From the NCBI GenBank assembly GCA_964443745.1, contig CAYUEN010000032.1, forward strand, positions 1 to 22,217: a stretch of 22,217 nt of DNA. Direction: 5' to 3'. The notes beneath the pieces were generated by a model. That model saw only the letters and a program-made list of their open reading frames with translations. It made no database searches and was not told the origin of the DNA. Position numbers and translations under genes: made by a program. Within the stretch, counting starts at the first letter, position 1, and every line of letters starts with the position of its first letter. The DNA is from CAYUEN01 sp964443745 (GTDB lineage Bacteria > Campylobacterota > Campylobacteria > Campylobacterales > QNZT01). Shown here one piece after another: positions 1 to 7,533 of this stretch.

Positions 1-180
1 GCTGAATTTTTGCAGCATCCATCCCAATACCCTACACATGCCCGAATGATGCCAGACCTCGGTATCACAGCGGAGGAAGCGAAGGGACTCGTCGCATTTT
101 TGAAACACATGAGTGCGATCGATACCAACGGTTTCCCGAGAAACTTCGGCAAAGAACAAGGAGATACAAATGCTTGGTAG
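1..180 (+). CDS. norC: Nitric oxide reductase cytochrome c subunit, C-terminal end (partial)
   Basis: The first 59 codons of the window form an open frame ending in TAG at 178-180. The frame contains the ARMMPDLGITAEEAKGLVAFLK pattern in shortened form: a Met-Pro pair (likely the distal Met ligand of heme c) followed by the last helix of a class I cytochrome c. The tail IDTNGFP resembles the C-terminus of NorC proteins. NorC is the membrane-anchored cytochrome c that passes electrons to NorB. The heme CxxCH motif and the membrane anchor lie upstream of the window. The stop codon overlaps the norB start by 11 bases, so the two subunits are probably translationally coupled. The norB downstream makes the assignment strong, although only the end is visible. 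Confidence 0.85.
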   Translation, partial: AEFLQHPSQYPTHARMMPDLGITAEEAKGLVAFLKHMSAIDTNGFPRNFGKEQGDTNAW

Positions 181-1621
181 TCTAAAAGCCACGGGACTGA
201 GCGAATCCCAAAAACTCGGTATTATGTATTTTAGAGTCGCGATCGTGCTTTTCGGCGCACAACTGCTGATGGGTCTGATCGCCGCAACTCAATTCTTGTA
301 TCCAAGCTTCCTGTTCGAGATTTTCGACTTCAGTGTCGCCAGAATGGTGCATATCAACGCACTGGTCGTCTGGATGCTCTATGCGATGATCGGGGCAGTC
401 TACTATATGCTCACCGACGAGACGGGAGAGGAGACGGTAGCGATTGGATTGGGTAAACTCGGATTCTACGTTTTGACCGCTGCGGTCGCCGTCGTAGTTT
501 TGGTATACATCTTCATCCAGGTCGGACCGGGTAAAGAGAGTACTATCTGGTTCATCAACGAAGGACGTGAATACCTCGAAGCACCCAGATGGGCCGATAT
601 CGGCATCGTGGTCGTCGTATTGATTTTCTACTGGAACGTTTTCGCCACCTATATGAAAGGAAAAAGGACTGGCGTAATGACCGTAATGGTCGCGAACCTT
701 CTGGCACTGGCGGGTCTGTACCTGTGCGGTATGTTCTTTACCGACAACATCTCCGTCGATCAGTACTGGTGGTGGTGGGTCATTCACCTCTGGGTCGAAG
801 CGACATGGGAAGTATTCGTCGGAACGCTCGCTGCATACGCTCTGATCAAATTCATCGGTGCCAAGCGTGAAATCGTCGAAATGTGGCTTTGGATCGAAGT
901 GCTGATGCTTTTCGGATCCGGTATCCTGGGTCTTGGTCACCACTACTTCTGGATCGGTACACCCGAATACTGGTGGGAGATCGGTGCACTCTTCTCCGCA
1001 CTCGAACCTATACCTCTGGTCGCGATGTTCGTTCATGTTCTCTACGACTGGGGTAAAGAGCAGGGGCACTGTGAAGCGACAGGTACCGCCCATGCGATCA
1101 ACAACGGACCGGGAATGGCTTGGATCGTAAGCAATGCATTCGGAAACTTCCTGGGTGCGGGTATCTGGGGATTCTTCCACACCCTGCCACAAGTCAATAT
1201 CTATACACACGGTACCCAATTCACCTCTGCGCACGGACACCTCGCTTTCTTCGGTGCCTATGCGACGATTTTGATCGGTATGATGTATTTGGGAGTCCAG
1301 GGAGCATACGGAGTCAAAAATCTCAAAGCCACCAGACTCTCGAAATGGGCGATCTCCTTGATAGTCCTTGGCGTATTGGGTATGACCGTCGCATTGACGA
1401 TCGCCGGATACGAGCAAGTACTCGTAGAGAGAGCGGAGCTGGGCGGAACATGGGAAGCCTTCTTCACCGCACAAAATCTGCGATGGTACGTCCAGGCACA
1501 GGGATGGAGGCTCTTTATGGGTCTGATCACCTTTATCGGTTTTGTCTTCCTTGTGATGGATCTGCTCACTATCGGTAAAAACGCAAAAGCGAAAGAGGCG
1601 GCAGCGGCAGCGACTGCCTGA
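170..1621 (+). CDS. norB: Nitric oxide reductase cytochrome b subunit (cNOR)
   Basis: NorB reduces 2 NO to N2O in the inner membrane at a heme b3/non-heme FeB centre. The 483-residue protein has about twelve hydrophobic segments. FeB ligands appear as H206 (in HLWVEATWE) and H257-H258 (GLGHHYFWIG). Conserved glutamates are E210, E214 and E279. The SAHGHLAFFG motif gives H355 (heme b3) and H357 (heme b), and H61 is the second heme b ligand. No quinol-oxidase-like N-terminal extension is present, which fits the cytochrome c-dependent type with a separate NorC. I chose the ATG at 170 because AAGGAG lies just upstream and the protein then begins like other NorBs; an ATG 19 codons earlier lies inside norC and has no comparable site. 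The C-terminus is an Ala-rich tail. Confidence 0.96.
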   Translation: MLGSLKATGLSESQKLGIMYFRVAIVLFGAQLLMGLIAATQFLYPSFLFEIFDFSVARMVHINALVVWMLYAMIGAVYYMLTDETGEETVAIGLGKLGFYVLTAAVAVVVLVYIFIQVGPGKESTIWFINEGREYLEAPRWADIGIVVVVLIFYWNVFATYMKGKRTGVMTVMVANLLALAGLYLCGMFFTDNISVDQYWWWWVIHLWVEATWEVFVGTLAAYALIKFIGAKREIVEMWLWIEVLMLFGSGILGLGHHYFWIGTPEYWWEIGALFSALEPIPLVAMFVHVLYDWGKEQGHCEATGTAHAINNGPGMAWIVSNAFGNFLGAGIWGFFHTLPQVNIYTHGTQFTSAHGHLAFFGAYATILIGMMYLGVQGAYGVKNLKATRLSKWAISLIVLGVLGMTVALTIAGYEQVLVERAELGGTWEAFFTAQNLRWYVQAQGWRLFMGLITFIGFVFLVMDLLTIGKNAKAKEAAAAATA

Positions 1622-1625
1622 CGAT

Positions 1626-1646
1626 GTGGCAGGTTTGGCCTGCCAC
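1626..1646 (+). other. Perfect RNA hairpin between norB and the next small ORF
   Basis: GTGGCAGG (1626-1633) pairs with CCTGCCAC (1639-1646) around a five-base loop. No T-run follows, so a simple intrinsic terminator is unlikely. Its place 5 bases after the norB stop fits an mRNA end-protecting or processing element that separates norCB from downstream messages. Confidence 0.5.
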
Positions 1647-1670
1647 CGAATTTGAAGGAAAGGAGTTATC

Positions 1671-1817
1671 ATGATTGATCCGTTCACAGATATCGTACCC
1701 AGCTTTTTCGGTACGCTCAATCAGGGACCTTTGACATTGACGATTTTCTTGCACACTGTAATAATCCTGCCTATGATCTGGATCTATTTCAGTGAAAAGA
1801 AAAAACTGAATAAATAA
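1671..1817 (+). CDS. 48-residue single-span membrane peptide between norB and nirS
   Basis: This short frame begins with ATG behind a strong ribosome site (GAAGGAAAGGAG, 1655-1666) and ends with tandem TAA stops. The product has a polar N-terminus (MIDPFTDIVPSFF), a hydrophobic middle of roughly 20 residues (LTIFLHTVIILPMIWIYF) and a Lys-rich end (SEKKKLNK). This predicts one transmembrane helix with the charged C-terminus in the cytoplasm. I do not recognise a family. Its position 49 bases after norB and 54 bases before nirS suggests a small accessory subunit or assembly factor of the NO or nitrite reductase machinery, but that is inference. The ribosome site and helix pattern make a real gene likely despite the length. 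Confidence 0.72.
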   Translation: MIDPFTDIVPSFFGTLNQGPLTLTIFLHTVIILPMIWIYFSEKKKLNK

Positions 1818-1822
1818 TAAGG

Positions 1823-1828
1823 TATAAT
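1823..1828 (+). promoter_or_regulatory. Candidate -10 element of nirS promoter
   Basis: A perfect TATAAT lies 43 bases before the nirS start and just after the stop codons of the 48-residue ORF. No clear TTGACA is seen 17 bases upstream; the area is A-rich, as is common in Campylobacterota. No FNR-type box lies at the matching position, unlike the promoter at 8352. The nirS gene has a strong site AAAGGAGG at 1860-1867. Confidence 0.45.
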
Positions 1829-1871
1829 AACGGGGTGAGGGGAAACAAACCCAATCTTTAAAGGAGGCAAC

Positions 1872-3542
1872 ATGAAAGTAAGCAAATTACTTAGTTTCGT
1901 GGCGGCGATGAGTCTGGCCACGGTAGGTTTGCAAGCTGGCGCGAAAATCAAGCTCAGCGACGCAGAGATGAAGAAAGCCACACAGATCTATTTCGATCGA
2001 TGTGCGGGCTGCCACGGAATGCTGAGAAAAGGAGCGCTCGGTCCATGGATCAGGCCCGAACCGCATAAAGACAAAAAAGGAAATATGCACGGTACACTGG
2101 CGATCGGTACCGAAGGTCTCAAAGCGATCATCTACAACGGTACATCCGGTGGTATGCCAGCATGGGGTAAATCGGGTGAATTGACGAAAGAAGAGACAGA
2201 GTTGATGGCCAAATATGTCCAGGTCACCCCTCCTCAGCCACCAGAGAAATCGATGGCCGACCTGAAAAAGAGCTGGAAGGTTCTGATCCCTGTCGACAAG
2301 CGACCCACCAAGCCAGAGACTAACCGAAACTGGAAAAACTATTTTGGTGTCGTTCTCAGAGATATCGGTAAAATCGCGATCGTAGACGGTGACAAAAAAG
2401 AGATCGTCTCTGTCGTTCCATCTGGATTTGCGACACACATCCTCAGAAGCTCCAAAGATGGAAGATATATGTATGTCATCGGTCGAGACGGAAAAGCTTC
2501 GATGATCGATCTCTGGATGAAAGAGCCCAAAAACGTTGCGGAGATTCGCGTCTGTAACGATGCGAGAAGTATCGATACTTCCAAATACGAAGGATACGAG
2601 GGCAAATATGCGGTTGTCGGCTGCTACTGGCCACCATCCATCGTTACACTCGACGGTAAAACGCTCGAACCATTGAAGCAGGTATCCACAGCGAGCTATA
2701 CCTATGACGAAGGTGTTTTCACCAGAGAAGCGAGGGTTGCCGCAATCGTCGCCAACCATCACAAGCCTGAGTGGGTCATCAACATCAAAGAGACAGGTCA
2801 AGTCTGGCTCTACGACTATACAGATGTCAAAAATCCGACCATCAAAATGATCGAAGCCGAGAGATTCCTCCACGATGGTGGATGGGATAGCACCAAGCGC
2901 TATTTCATGGATGCTGCCAACGCGAGAAACATCATCTCCGTCATCGACACGGTCGAGGGTAAACTGGTCAAAAATATCCCATCCCAGGGTATCAAGCCAC
3001 ACCCAGGACGCGGTGCGAACGTCAACTCCGCCAAATATGGTCCAGTATGGCTGACAGGACACATCGGTTCCAACGATATCGTAGCGATCGGTACGGATCC
3101 CAAAGGACATCCTGACAATGCATGGAAAGTGGTCAAGAAATTCGCCCTTCCAGGAGAGGGTGGAGGTAACCTCTTTATCAAGACCCATCCAAACTGCAAA
3201 TACATCTTTGCGGATCGCCCTGTCAATCCAAACAGAAAACTTCAAACTCAAATCTATGTCATCGACAAAGACAAGCTTGAAGTCGTAAAAACCATTCCGA
3301 TTCCGGAAGAGTATCTCAAATCTGCAGATCCAAAAGTCAAAGCGAGAGGACCTGTACACTTTGAGTTCAACGCCGACGGTAGTGAGGTATGGACAAGTAT
3401 CTGGGGTAACAAAAAAACAGCTACTCCGATTCTGGTCTTCGACTCCAACACGCTCAAGTTGAAAAAAGTGATCAAAGACAAGCGTCTGATTACGCCTACG
3501 GGTAAATTCAACGTCACGAACACTATGGGGGATATCTACTAA
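1872..3542 (+). CDS. nirS: Cytochrome cd1 nitrite reductase
   Basis: NirS reduces nitrite to NO in the periplasm. The 556-residue precursor starts with a Sec-type signal peptide (about residues 1-22, ending near LQAG). A cytochrome c domain follows, with CAGCH at 44-48 and a probable distal Met at M95 (GGMPAWG). The remainder is the eight-bladed d1 propeller. Ligand and catalytic residues are visible by comparison with the Pseudomonas enzyme: H189 (FATHILR, d1 axial ligand), and active-site histidines H296 (VANHH) and H377 (PHPGRGAN). The C-terminus LITPTGKFNVTNT is typical. The length is normal. It is preceded by AAAGGAGG and followed by a strong hairpin. The neighbours norCB and heme d1 genes make this the terminal reductase of a nitrite-to-N2O module. 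Confidence 0.97.
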   Translation: MKVSKLLSFVAAMSLATVGLQAGAKIKLSDAEMKKATQIYFDRCAGCHGMLRKGALGPWIRPEPHKDKKGNMHGTLAIGTEGLKAIIYNGTSGGMPAWGKSGELTKEETELMAKYVQVTPPQPPEKSMADLKKSWKVLIPVDKRPTKPETNRNWKNYFGVVLRDIGKIAIVDGDKKEIVSVVPSGFATHILRSSKDGRYMYVIGRDGKASMIDLWMKEPKNVAEIRVCNDARSIDTSKYEGYEGKYAVVGCYWPPSIVTLDGKTLEPLKQVSTASYTYDEGVFTREARVAAIVANHHKPEWVINIKETGQVWLYDYTDVKNPTIKMIEAERFLHDGGWDSTKRYFMDAANARNIISVIDTVEGKLVKNIPSQGIKPHPGRGANVNSAKYGPVWLTGHIGSNDIVAIGTDPKGHPDNAWKVVKKFALPGEGGGNLFIKTHPNCKYIFADRPVNPNRKLQTQIYVIDKDKLEVVKTIPIPEEYLKSADPKVKARGPVHFEFNADGSEVWTSIWGNKKTATPILVFDSNTLKLKKVIKDKRLITPTGKFNVTNTMGDIY

Positions 3543-3550
3543 TCTCCTAC

Positions 3551-3576
3551 TTACATCGGGGGCTTCCCCGATGTAA
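3551..3576 (+). terminator. Strong hairpin after nirS
   Basis: An 11-bp perfect stem (3551-3561 with 3566-3576) closes a GCTT loop 8 bases after the nirS stop. Only a weak pyrimidine stretch (TACCTTC) follows, so it may act as a partial terminator or 3' stabiliser that sets nirS expression above that of the downstream nirN-like gene. Confidence 0.65.
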
Positions 3577-3608
3577 TACCTTCATAATCTTCAAATCCAG
3601 GAACTTTG

Positions 3609-5186
3609 ATGAAACCGCTACCGATCTTTCTTTTCGTTGTCTCGACACTGTTTTCTTTTGATGAATCTTCAGGCCACTTCATCGAAGCTTTACCAAAGAA
3701 AAACAAGGGTGAACGGCTCTATATGCAACAGTGTGCCGTCTGCCATCACAAAGAGCGTATCGGGCTGGAAGGCCCTCCCCTCTTTTCCAAAACCCTGAGA
3801 AAATATCACGATCTCTCGGCTCTGGCCAAAAAGATCAAAAACGGATTTCCCCAAACGCTAATGCCAAAATTCGAACACCTCAGCGATGTGGAACTCCTTC
3901 AGATCGCACGCTACATCAAACGCCCTCTGGACAAAAACGTTACATGGTCGAAAGAAGACATCGAAAAATCGCGCAAAATCTTCCATCACCCCAAACAAAA
4001 CATCGGTATCCGCGATATCGAAGATATCACGCCCGTCGTGGAGCGTGACGGCGGATTTGTCTGGATCATGGAAAAAGAGAAGATTTTGGACAAATTCCCG
4101 CTCAAAAACGTCCATGGCGGTATCAAATACCAATTTCCCGAAGCCGAAAACATCTTCGTTCCCACCCGCGACGGCATCGTCCTCAAATACTCACTCGCAA
4201 ACGGACGGGTCGAATCGCAGATCAGGGCGTGCATAAACCTGCGAAACGTATCACTCAGTCGCGACGGACGTCACGCTTTCGTCACCTGTCTGCTGCCCGA
4301 ACAACTGGTGATTCTTGATACGAAGGATCTTTCCGTCGAAAAAATGGAGAAGTTGGAGGGAAAAGTGAGCGCCCTCTACGAGCTTTACACGAAAGACGAA
4401 GCGATCTTCACCTATCGTGACAAGCCGCTGGTAGGATTTCTCGATACCAAAAAGCTAAAACTCTCGTTCAAAAAGATCGACGAACCGATAGAAGACTTTT
4501 TTATCGACCCTTTCGACAAATTTCTGATCGCCACCGCAAGAAGAGGCAAAGTGCTGCGCGTATACGAGATCGAGAGTCTCAAAAAAGTCTACGAACACAA
4601 GATGAAAGGAATGCCGCATCTTTTCAGTGCTACCTATTTCTATAAAAACGGCGACTTCTATTTCGCTACGCCGCATCTGCGCAGCAGTTACATTACGCTT
4701 TGGAAGATGTACGATTGGGATTTTGTCAAAAAAATCGATATCGGCGGGGACGGATTTTTCGTCAAAACCCACCCCAACACCCCCTATCTTTGGATAGACA
4801 ACGGCACCGACCAGCTCGTTCTTGTCGACAAAAAAAATTACGCCATCAAAAAAACGACTCCCGTCAAGGGCAAACAATACATCCATGCCGAATTCAGCGG
4901 AGACGCCAAATATACCTATTTGAGCATCTACGAACACAACGGATCGATCGAAGTGTGGGATACGGCAAAACTGAAAAAGATCGTCTCCTACCCCGCGGAT
5001 ATCCCCGTCGGGAAATACAACTTCATATGCAAAAACAGACGCTTCTATCCACGTCTATTCGGGCTCGACATCGCCCACGAGAAGTGTGGAAACGCCTCCG
5101 ATCTCAAAAGCTGCCTGAAAAAGATCGAAACAGACAACCCCTATATACGAAAAAGCGTTTCGGATCTTCTGGAGAGCCTCGAATAA
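3609..5186 (+). CDS. nirN: NirN-like cytochrome c / d1-type propeller protein
   Basis: The 525-residue protein repeats the NirS plan: signal peptide (about 1-20), cytochrome c domain with CAVCH at 42-46 and a likely Met ligand M85 (LMPKF), then a d1-binding type beta-propeller. H169 in NVHGGIKYQFP matches the conserved His region of NirN/NirF, and the end PVGKYNF matches the PxGKYN element of the family. The NirS catalytic motif PHPGRGAN is absent, which argues against a second nitrite reductase. Known NirN is a periplasmic enzyme that oxidises dihydro-heme d1 to heme d1 and passes it to NirS. The start is the ATG at 3609 (weak AGGA upstream); a TTG three bases earlier is the only longer alternative. 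It lies 66 bases after nirS, behind the nirS hairpin. Confidence 0.82.
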   Translation: MKPLPIFLFVVSTLFSFDESSGHFIEALPKKNKGERLYMQQCAVCHHKERIGLEGPPLFSKTLRKYHDLSALAKKIKNGFPQTLMPKFEHLSDVELLQIARYIKRPLDKNVTWSKEDIEKSRKIFHHPKQNIGIRDIEDITPVVERDGGFVWIMEKEKILDKFPLKNVHGGIKYQFPEAENIFVPTRDGIVLKYSLANGRVESQIRACINLRNVSLSRDGRHAFVTCLLPEQLVILDTKDLSVEKMEKLEGKVSALYELYTKDEAIFTYRDKPLVGFLDTKKLKLSFKKIDEPIEDFFIDPFDKFLIATARRGKVLRVYEIESLKKVYEHKMKGMPHLFSATYFYKNGDFYFATPHLRSSYITLWKMYDWDFVKKIDIGGDGFFVKTHPNTPYLWIDNGTDQLVLVDKKNYAIKKTTPVKGKQYIHAEFSGDAKYTYLSIYEHNGSIEVWDTAKLKKIVSYPADIPVGKYNFICKNRRFYPRLFGLDIAHEKCGNASDLKSCLKKIETDNPYIRKSVSDLLESLE

Positions 5187-5194
5187 AGGCTCTC
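5172..5194 (+). terminator. Weak hairpin over the nirN stop codon
   Basis: GAGAGCC (5172-5178) pairs with GGCTCTC (5188-5194), with the TAA stop in the loop. No T-run follows. It may weakly end or stabilise the nirS-nirN transcript ahead of the next promoter. Confidence 0.35.
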
Positions 5195-5205
5195 TAACCC
5201 AATTG

Positions 5206-5214
5206 TGCTACAAT
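5206..5214 (+). promoter_or_regulatory. Extended -10 promoter of the phnA-like gene
   Basis: TGC followed by TACAAT (5209-5214) makes an extended -10 element, predicting a start near 5221 and a leader of about 18 bases with AAAAGGA. No convincing -35 is seen. Confidence 0.45.
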
Positions 5215-5238
5215 GCGCACAAAAATAAAAGGAACGAT

Positions 5239-5808
5239 ATGGGGATTACAGAGGAGCTCATTGCCAGAAGTGGTGGAAAATGCGAATTGTGCGGTAGTAT
5301 GGAGCATCTTGACGTCTACGAAGTCACACCTTCGGATGGCACCGCCGAACGATGCGTCTACGTTTGCAAAACCTGCAAAGAACAGATCGAAAATCCGGAA
5401 ACGACAGACCCGAACCATTGGCACTGTCTGAACGAAAGTATGTGGAGTGAAATTCCTGCCGTACAGGTCATGGCATATCGTATTCTTTCACGTATCGCAT
5501 CGGAAGGATGGCCTCAGGACCTGCTGGAAATGCTCTATCTGGACGAAGCGACCAAATCATGGGCTGAAGAAGCCGACTCTTCCGCACAAGACCCATCTTT
5601 GCCGACACTCGACAGCAATGGCACGCAGCTCCTCGCCGGAGATAGCGTTACGATTATCAAAGATTTGGATGTCAAAGGGGCGGGTTTCACGGCCAAAAGA
5701 GGAACCGTCGTCAAAAATATCGCGCTCACGGACAATCCCGAACAGATAGAAGGACGTGTCAACGGCGTCCGTATCGTTTTGTTGAGTAAATTTCTGAAAA
5801 AAGTCTGA
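5239..5808 (+). CDS. PhnA/YjdM-like zinc-ribbon protein
   Basis: The 189-residue protein begins with a zinc-ribbon: CELC at 15-18 and a second pair in VCKTC. After a helical linker it ends in a small beta domain with GDSVTIIKDLDVKGAGFTAKRG and NGVRIVLLSKFLKKV, the hallmark of the PhnA family (YjdM of E. coli). The name comes from a phosphonate operon, but the E. coli protein has no proven role there and the function is unknown. The start is the ATG at 5239 behind AAAAGGA; an ATG 12 codons upstream lacks a site and would overlap the promoter. It has its own promoter, so its place among nir genes may be incidental. Confidence 0.85.
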   Translation: MGITEELIARSGGKCELCGSMEHLDVYEVTPSDGTAERCVYVCKTCKEQIENPETTDPNHWHCLNESMWSEIPAVQVMAYRILSRIASEGWPQDLLEMLYLDEATKSWAEEADSSAQDPSLPTLDSNGTQLLAGDSVTIIKDLDVKGAGFTAKRGTVVKNIALTDNPEQIEGRVNGVRIVLLSKFLKKV

Positions 5809-5817
5809 TCGAAAAGG

Positions 5818-5843
5818 CGATATGCCTCGTTGGAGGCATATCG
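5818..5843. terminator. Bidirectional terminator between phnA-like gene and rhodanese gene
   Basis: An 11-bp perfect stem (5818-5828 with 5833-5843) closes a GTTG loop between two convergent genes, 9 bases after one stop and 13 bases from the other. Downstream on the - strand is CCTTTTCG; on the + strand a short ATTTTAT. It probably ends both transcripts. Confidence 0.75.
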
Positions 5844-5856
5844 TGTCAGAAGGATT

Positions 5857-6252
5857 TTATCCGTTTTCGTGGGCGTGGTGTACTTCGATCAGATCTTCGA
5901 TATTGGTACCAAGAACATAGACGTTTTCGTAACCCATCATCTCCAGATACCCCATCACCCGATTGGCGAACCACCCTTTGACACACGCGACGACGATCGG
6001 ATTGGTATGATCTTGGGGTATCTGGTCCAGATATTCGGTGAAAGTAGGATAAGGAGCGTAAATCGCGTTGACGATACCCGCCTCCTGCGCATTCTCTCCT
6101 TTCACCTTCTCGGGCGGCCGCACATCCAGCAAAACCGCACCCGCATCCATGATCAACTCCCTGCATTGATGCAGATCGAGATGTCCGAGATTCTCTTTTT
6201 CAAGATCTTGGGCAATGATCGTCTCTAGCCGTTCTCTTGGTTTGTCAGCCAT
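5857..6252 (-). CDS. Single-domain rhodanese-like protein
   Basis: The 131-residue protein has one rhodanese domain: AVLLDVRPPEK near residues 39-49 and the active-site loop VVACVKGWFANRV with the catalytic cysteine at C90. No signal peptide is seen, so it acts in the cytoplasm. Such proteins carry sulfane sulfur as a Cys persulfide and serve in sulfur transfer or thiosulfate/polysulfide handling. The exact substrate cannot be read from the sequence. The start codon follows AAAGGAG. It is the last gene of the leftward operon but has a 59-base gap with its own -10-like element. A sulfur carrier fits a sulfur-oxidising denitrifier; this is inference. Confidence 0.88.
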   Translation of the reverse strand: MADKPRERLETIIAQDLEKENLGHLDLHQCRELIMDAGAVLLDVRPPEKVKGENAQEAGIVNAIYAPYPTFTEYLDQIPQDHTNPIVVACVKGWFANRVMGYLEMMGYENVYVLGTNIEDLIEVHHAHENG

Positions 6253-6263
6253 CTTTCTCTCCT

Positions 6264-6288
6264 TTGATAGAAATCATGATATATTATA
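6264..6288 (-). promoter_or_regulatory. Promoter region of the rhodanese gene with partial FNR-like box
   Basis: TATAAT on the - strand (6288-6283) lies 31 bases before the start codon. Downstream of it, 6264-6277 reads ATGAT-TTCT-ATCAA on the - strand, one base away from an FNR-type palindrome and sharing TCTATCAA with the box at 8352. Its place over the expected start of transcription would suit a repressor rather than an activator. The whole stretch is AT-rich, so this could be chance. Confidence 0.3.
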
Positions 6289-6311
6289 TGATATATATGT
6301 TGATAGGATAC

Positions 6312-7529
6312 TTAAATAAATCCACTAAACTTTCGGAGCTTTGCGGCCGTATTGATCCCTACGGCAAGTGATACGATCGAAAGAATATACAGCGTCGCAT
6401 ATCCGGCCGTCTCCACGATCAAACCGCCCAATACCGAGGAAAAGAGGCCGATCGATGTGAGTGTGGACTGAATCGCGACGTAGACGGGTCGTTTGCTTTC
6501 GGGTGCGATTTCGAGTATCAGATTCATGTCCGCGTTTCGAAAACCGTCGATCGCCACACCCAACAGGAAAAAAATCACCACATAGTGCCAGGGGGCACGG
6601 GCCAAAAGCGCGACGGAAAAAGCACCGATCATAAGCAAATAGGAAAGCTGGATCATACGTATATAATCATGCGTGAACCGTTTCCATAGCAGCAGATTGC
6701 CCGCCATACTGCCGACCATCTGAATCGTGATGAAACCGCCCACGAGCCAACCCGTCAGAGCAAAACTCTCTTTGGCTCTGAGGATCACGAAAGGAAGCGA
6801 AAGCAAAAAAGCGTATCCAAGCAACGTGATCGCCACCTGCAGGCGGAGTCTGCGATCCAGGAGATACAGCCTATAGGCATTTTTGAGAAATTGCAAAAAA
6901 CGTTCTTCTCTTTTCGATACGTTTCGCTTCGGCGGCTCCTTGAGCGTCGCGAACGCCAACAATCCCACCCCCATCAAAAAAGCGCCGATCATGAAGAGAT
7001 AGGCATAACTGACCGGCGCTTCGAATCTGCTCAACACCCATCCGGCCACACCCCCGCTGAGAACCGACCCGAGCGAAGAGAAAAACTGTCGGTTGGCCAT
7101 CGTCCTCCCCCGCTCCTCTTTGGAGAACACCTTTGCGAGAATCTCTTTGAAATATATCCCGCCGAATCCCGCCGAAAAAGAGAAGAAAAAAAGACCGATT
7201 CCAATCAGCCAAAGAGTAAGCACTCTATGCTCCTCGCCGAATAGAAAAATCGCCAAACCGATCAGAAACCAGCTGAAAAAACGGAAGAAAAAGACGATTT
7301 TGAGATAGGGCATGACCTTGCTGTAACCCTGTGCGTAGAAAGCGGCGAAAAGCTGCACCACGATCGCTCCGCCACGCAGCAAAGAGGTAAAAAGCCCCAC
7401 TACGATCAGATTCGAAGTGAAGTGGTGAACGATCAGTGGCAGTATCGTCGAAGGCTCCGCCACGGTGGTCGCGACGGAGAGAAAAAACCCATGCAGCGCA
7501 TTTTTCAGATTGTTGGCGCCGTAAGACAT
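6312..7529 (-). CDS. Major facilitator superfamily transporter
   Basis: The 405-residue protein has about twelve hydrophobic helices in two halves. The loop KEERGRTMANRQF and a central basic linker (KEPPKRNVSKREERF) fit the MFS fold. The start ATG lies 4 bases after the stop of the upstream gene, so it belongs to the leftward operon. The substrate cannot be told from the sequence. In denitrifiers nitrate/nitrite transporters of the NarK type belong to MFS, but the NarK signature motifs (GxxxGxGGGxxG type) are not seen here, so I do not assign NarK. Its place between nir genes suggests a role in nitrogen-oxide or sulfur physiology, which is inference only. Confidence 0.85.
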   Translation of the reverse strand: MSYGANNLKNALHGFFLSVATTVAEPSTILPLIVHHFTSNLIVVGLFTSLLRGGAIVVQLFAAFYAQGYSKVMPYLKIVFFFRFFSWFLIGLAIFLFGEEHRVLTLWLIGIGLFFFSFSAGFGGIYFKEILAKVFSKEERGRTMANRQFFSSLGSVLSGGVAGWVLSRFEAPVSYAYLFMIGAFLMGVGLLAFATLKEPPKRNVSKREERFLQFLKNAYRLYLLDRRLRLQVAITLLGYAFLLSLPFVILRAKESFALTGWLVGGFITIQMVGSMAGNLLLWKRFTHDYIRMIQLSYLLMIGAFSVALLARAPWHYVVIFFLLGVAIDGFRNADMNLILEIAPESKRPVYVAIQSTLTSIGLFSSVLGGLIVETAGYATLYILSIVSLAVGINTAAKLRKFSGFI

Positions 7530-7533
7530 CTAA

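Noticed and set aside
182..1720. 512-codon open frame on the - strand opposite norB
   Set aside because: It mirrors the codon pattern of norB, gives a Cys/Asp/Arg-rich protein without family motifs, and lacks a start site. It is a shadow frame.
1887..3359. 490-codon open frame on the - strand opposite nirS
   Set aside because: The opposite strand codes for an unmistakable NirS; the antisense product shows no known motif.
3609..5186. Second nirS copy
   Set aside because: It has CxxCH and a d1-like propeller but lacks the active-site PHPGRGAN element; NirN fits better.
6312..7529. Assignment of the MFS gene as narK nitrate/nitrite transporter
   Set aside because: Only context supports it; the characteristic NarK Gly-rich motifs were not seen.
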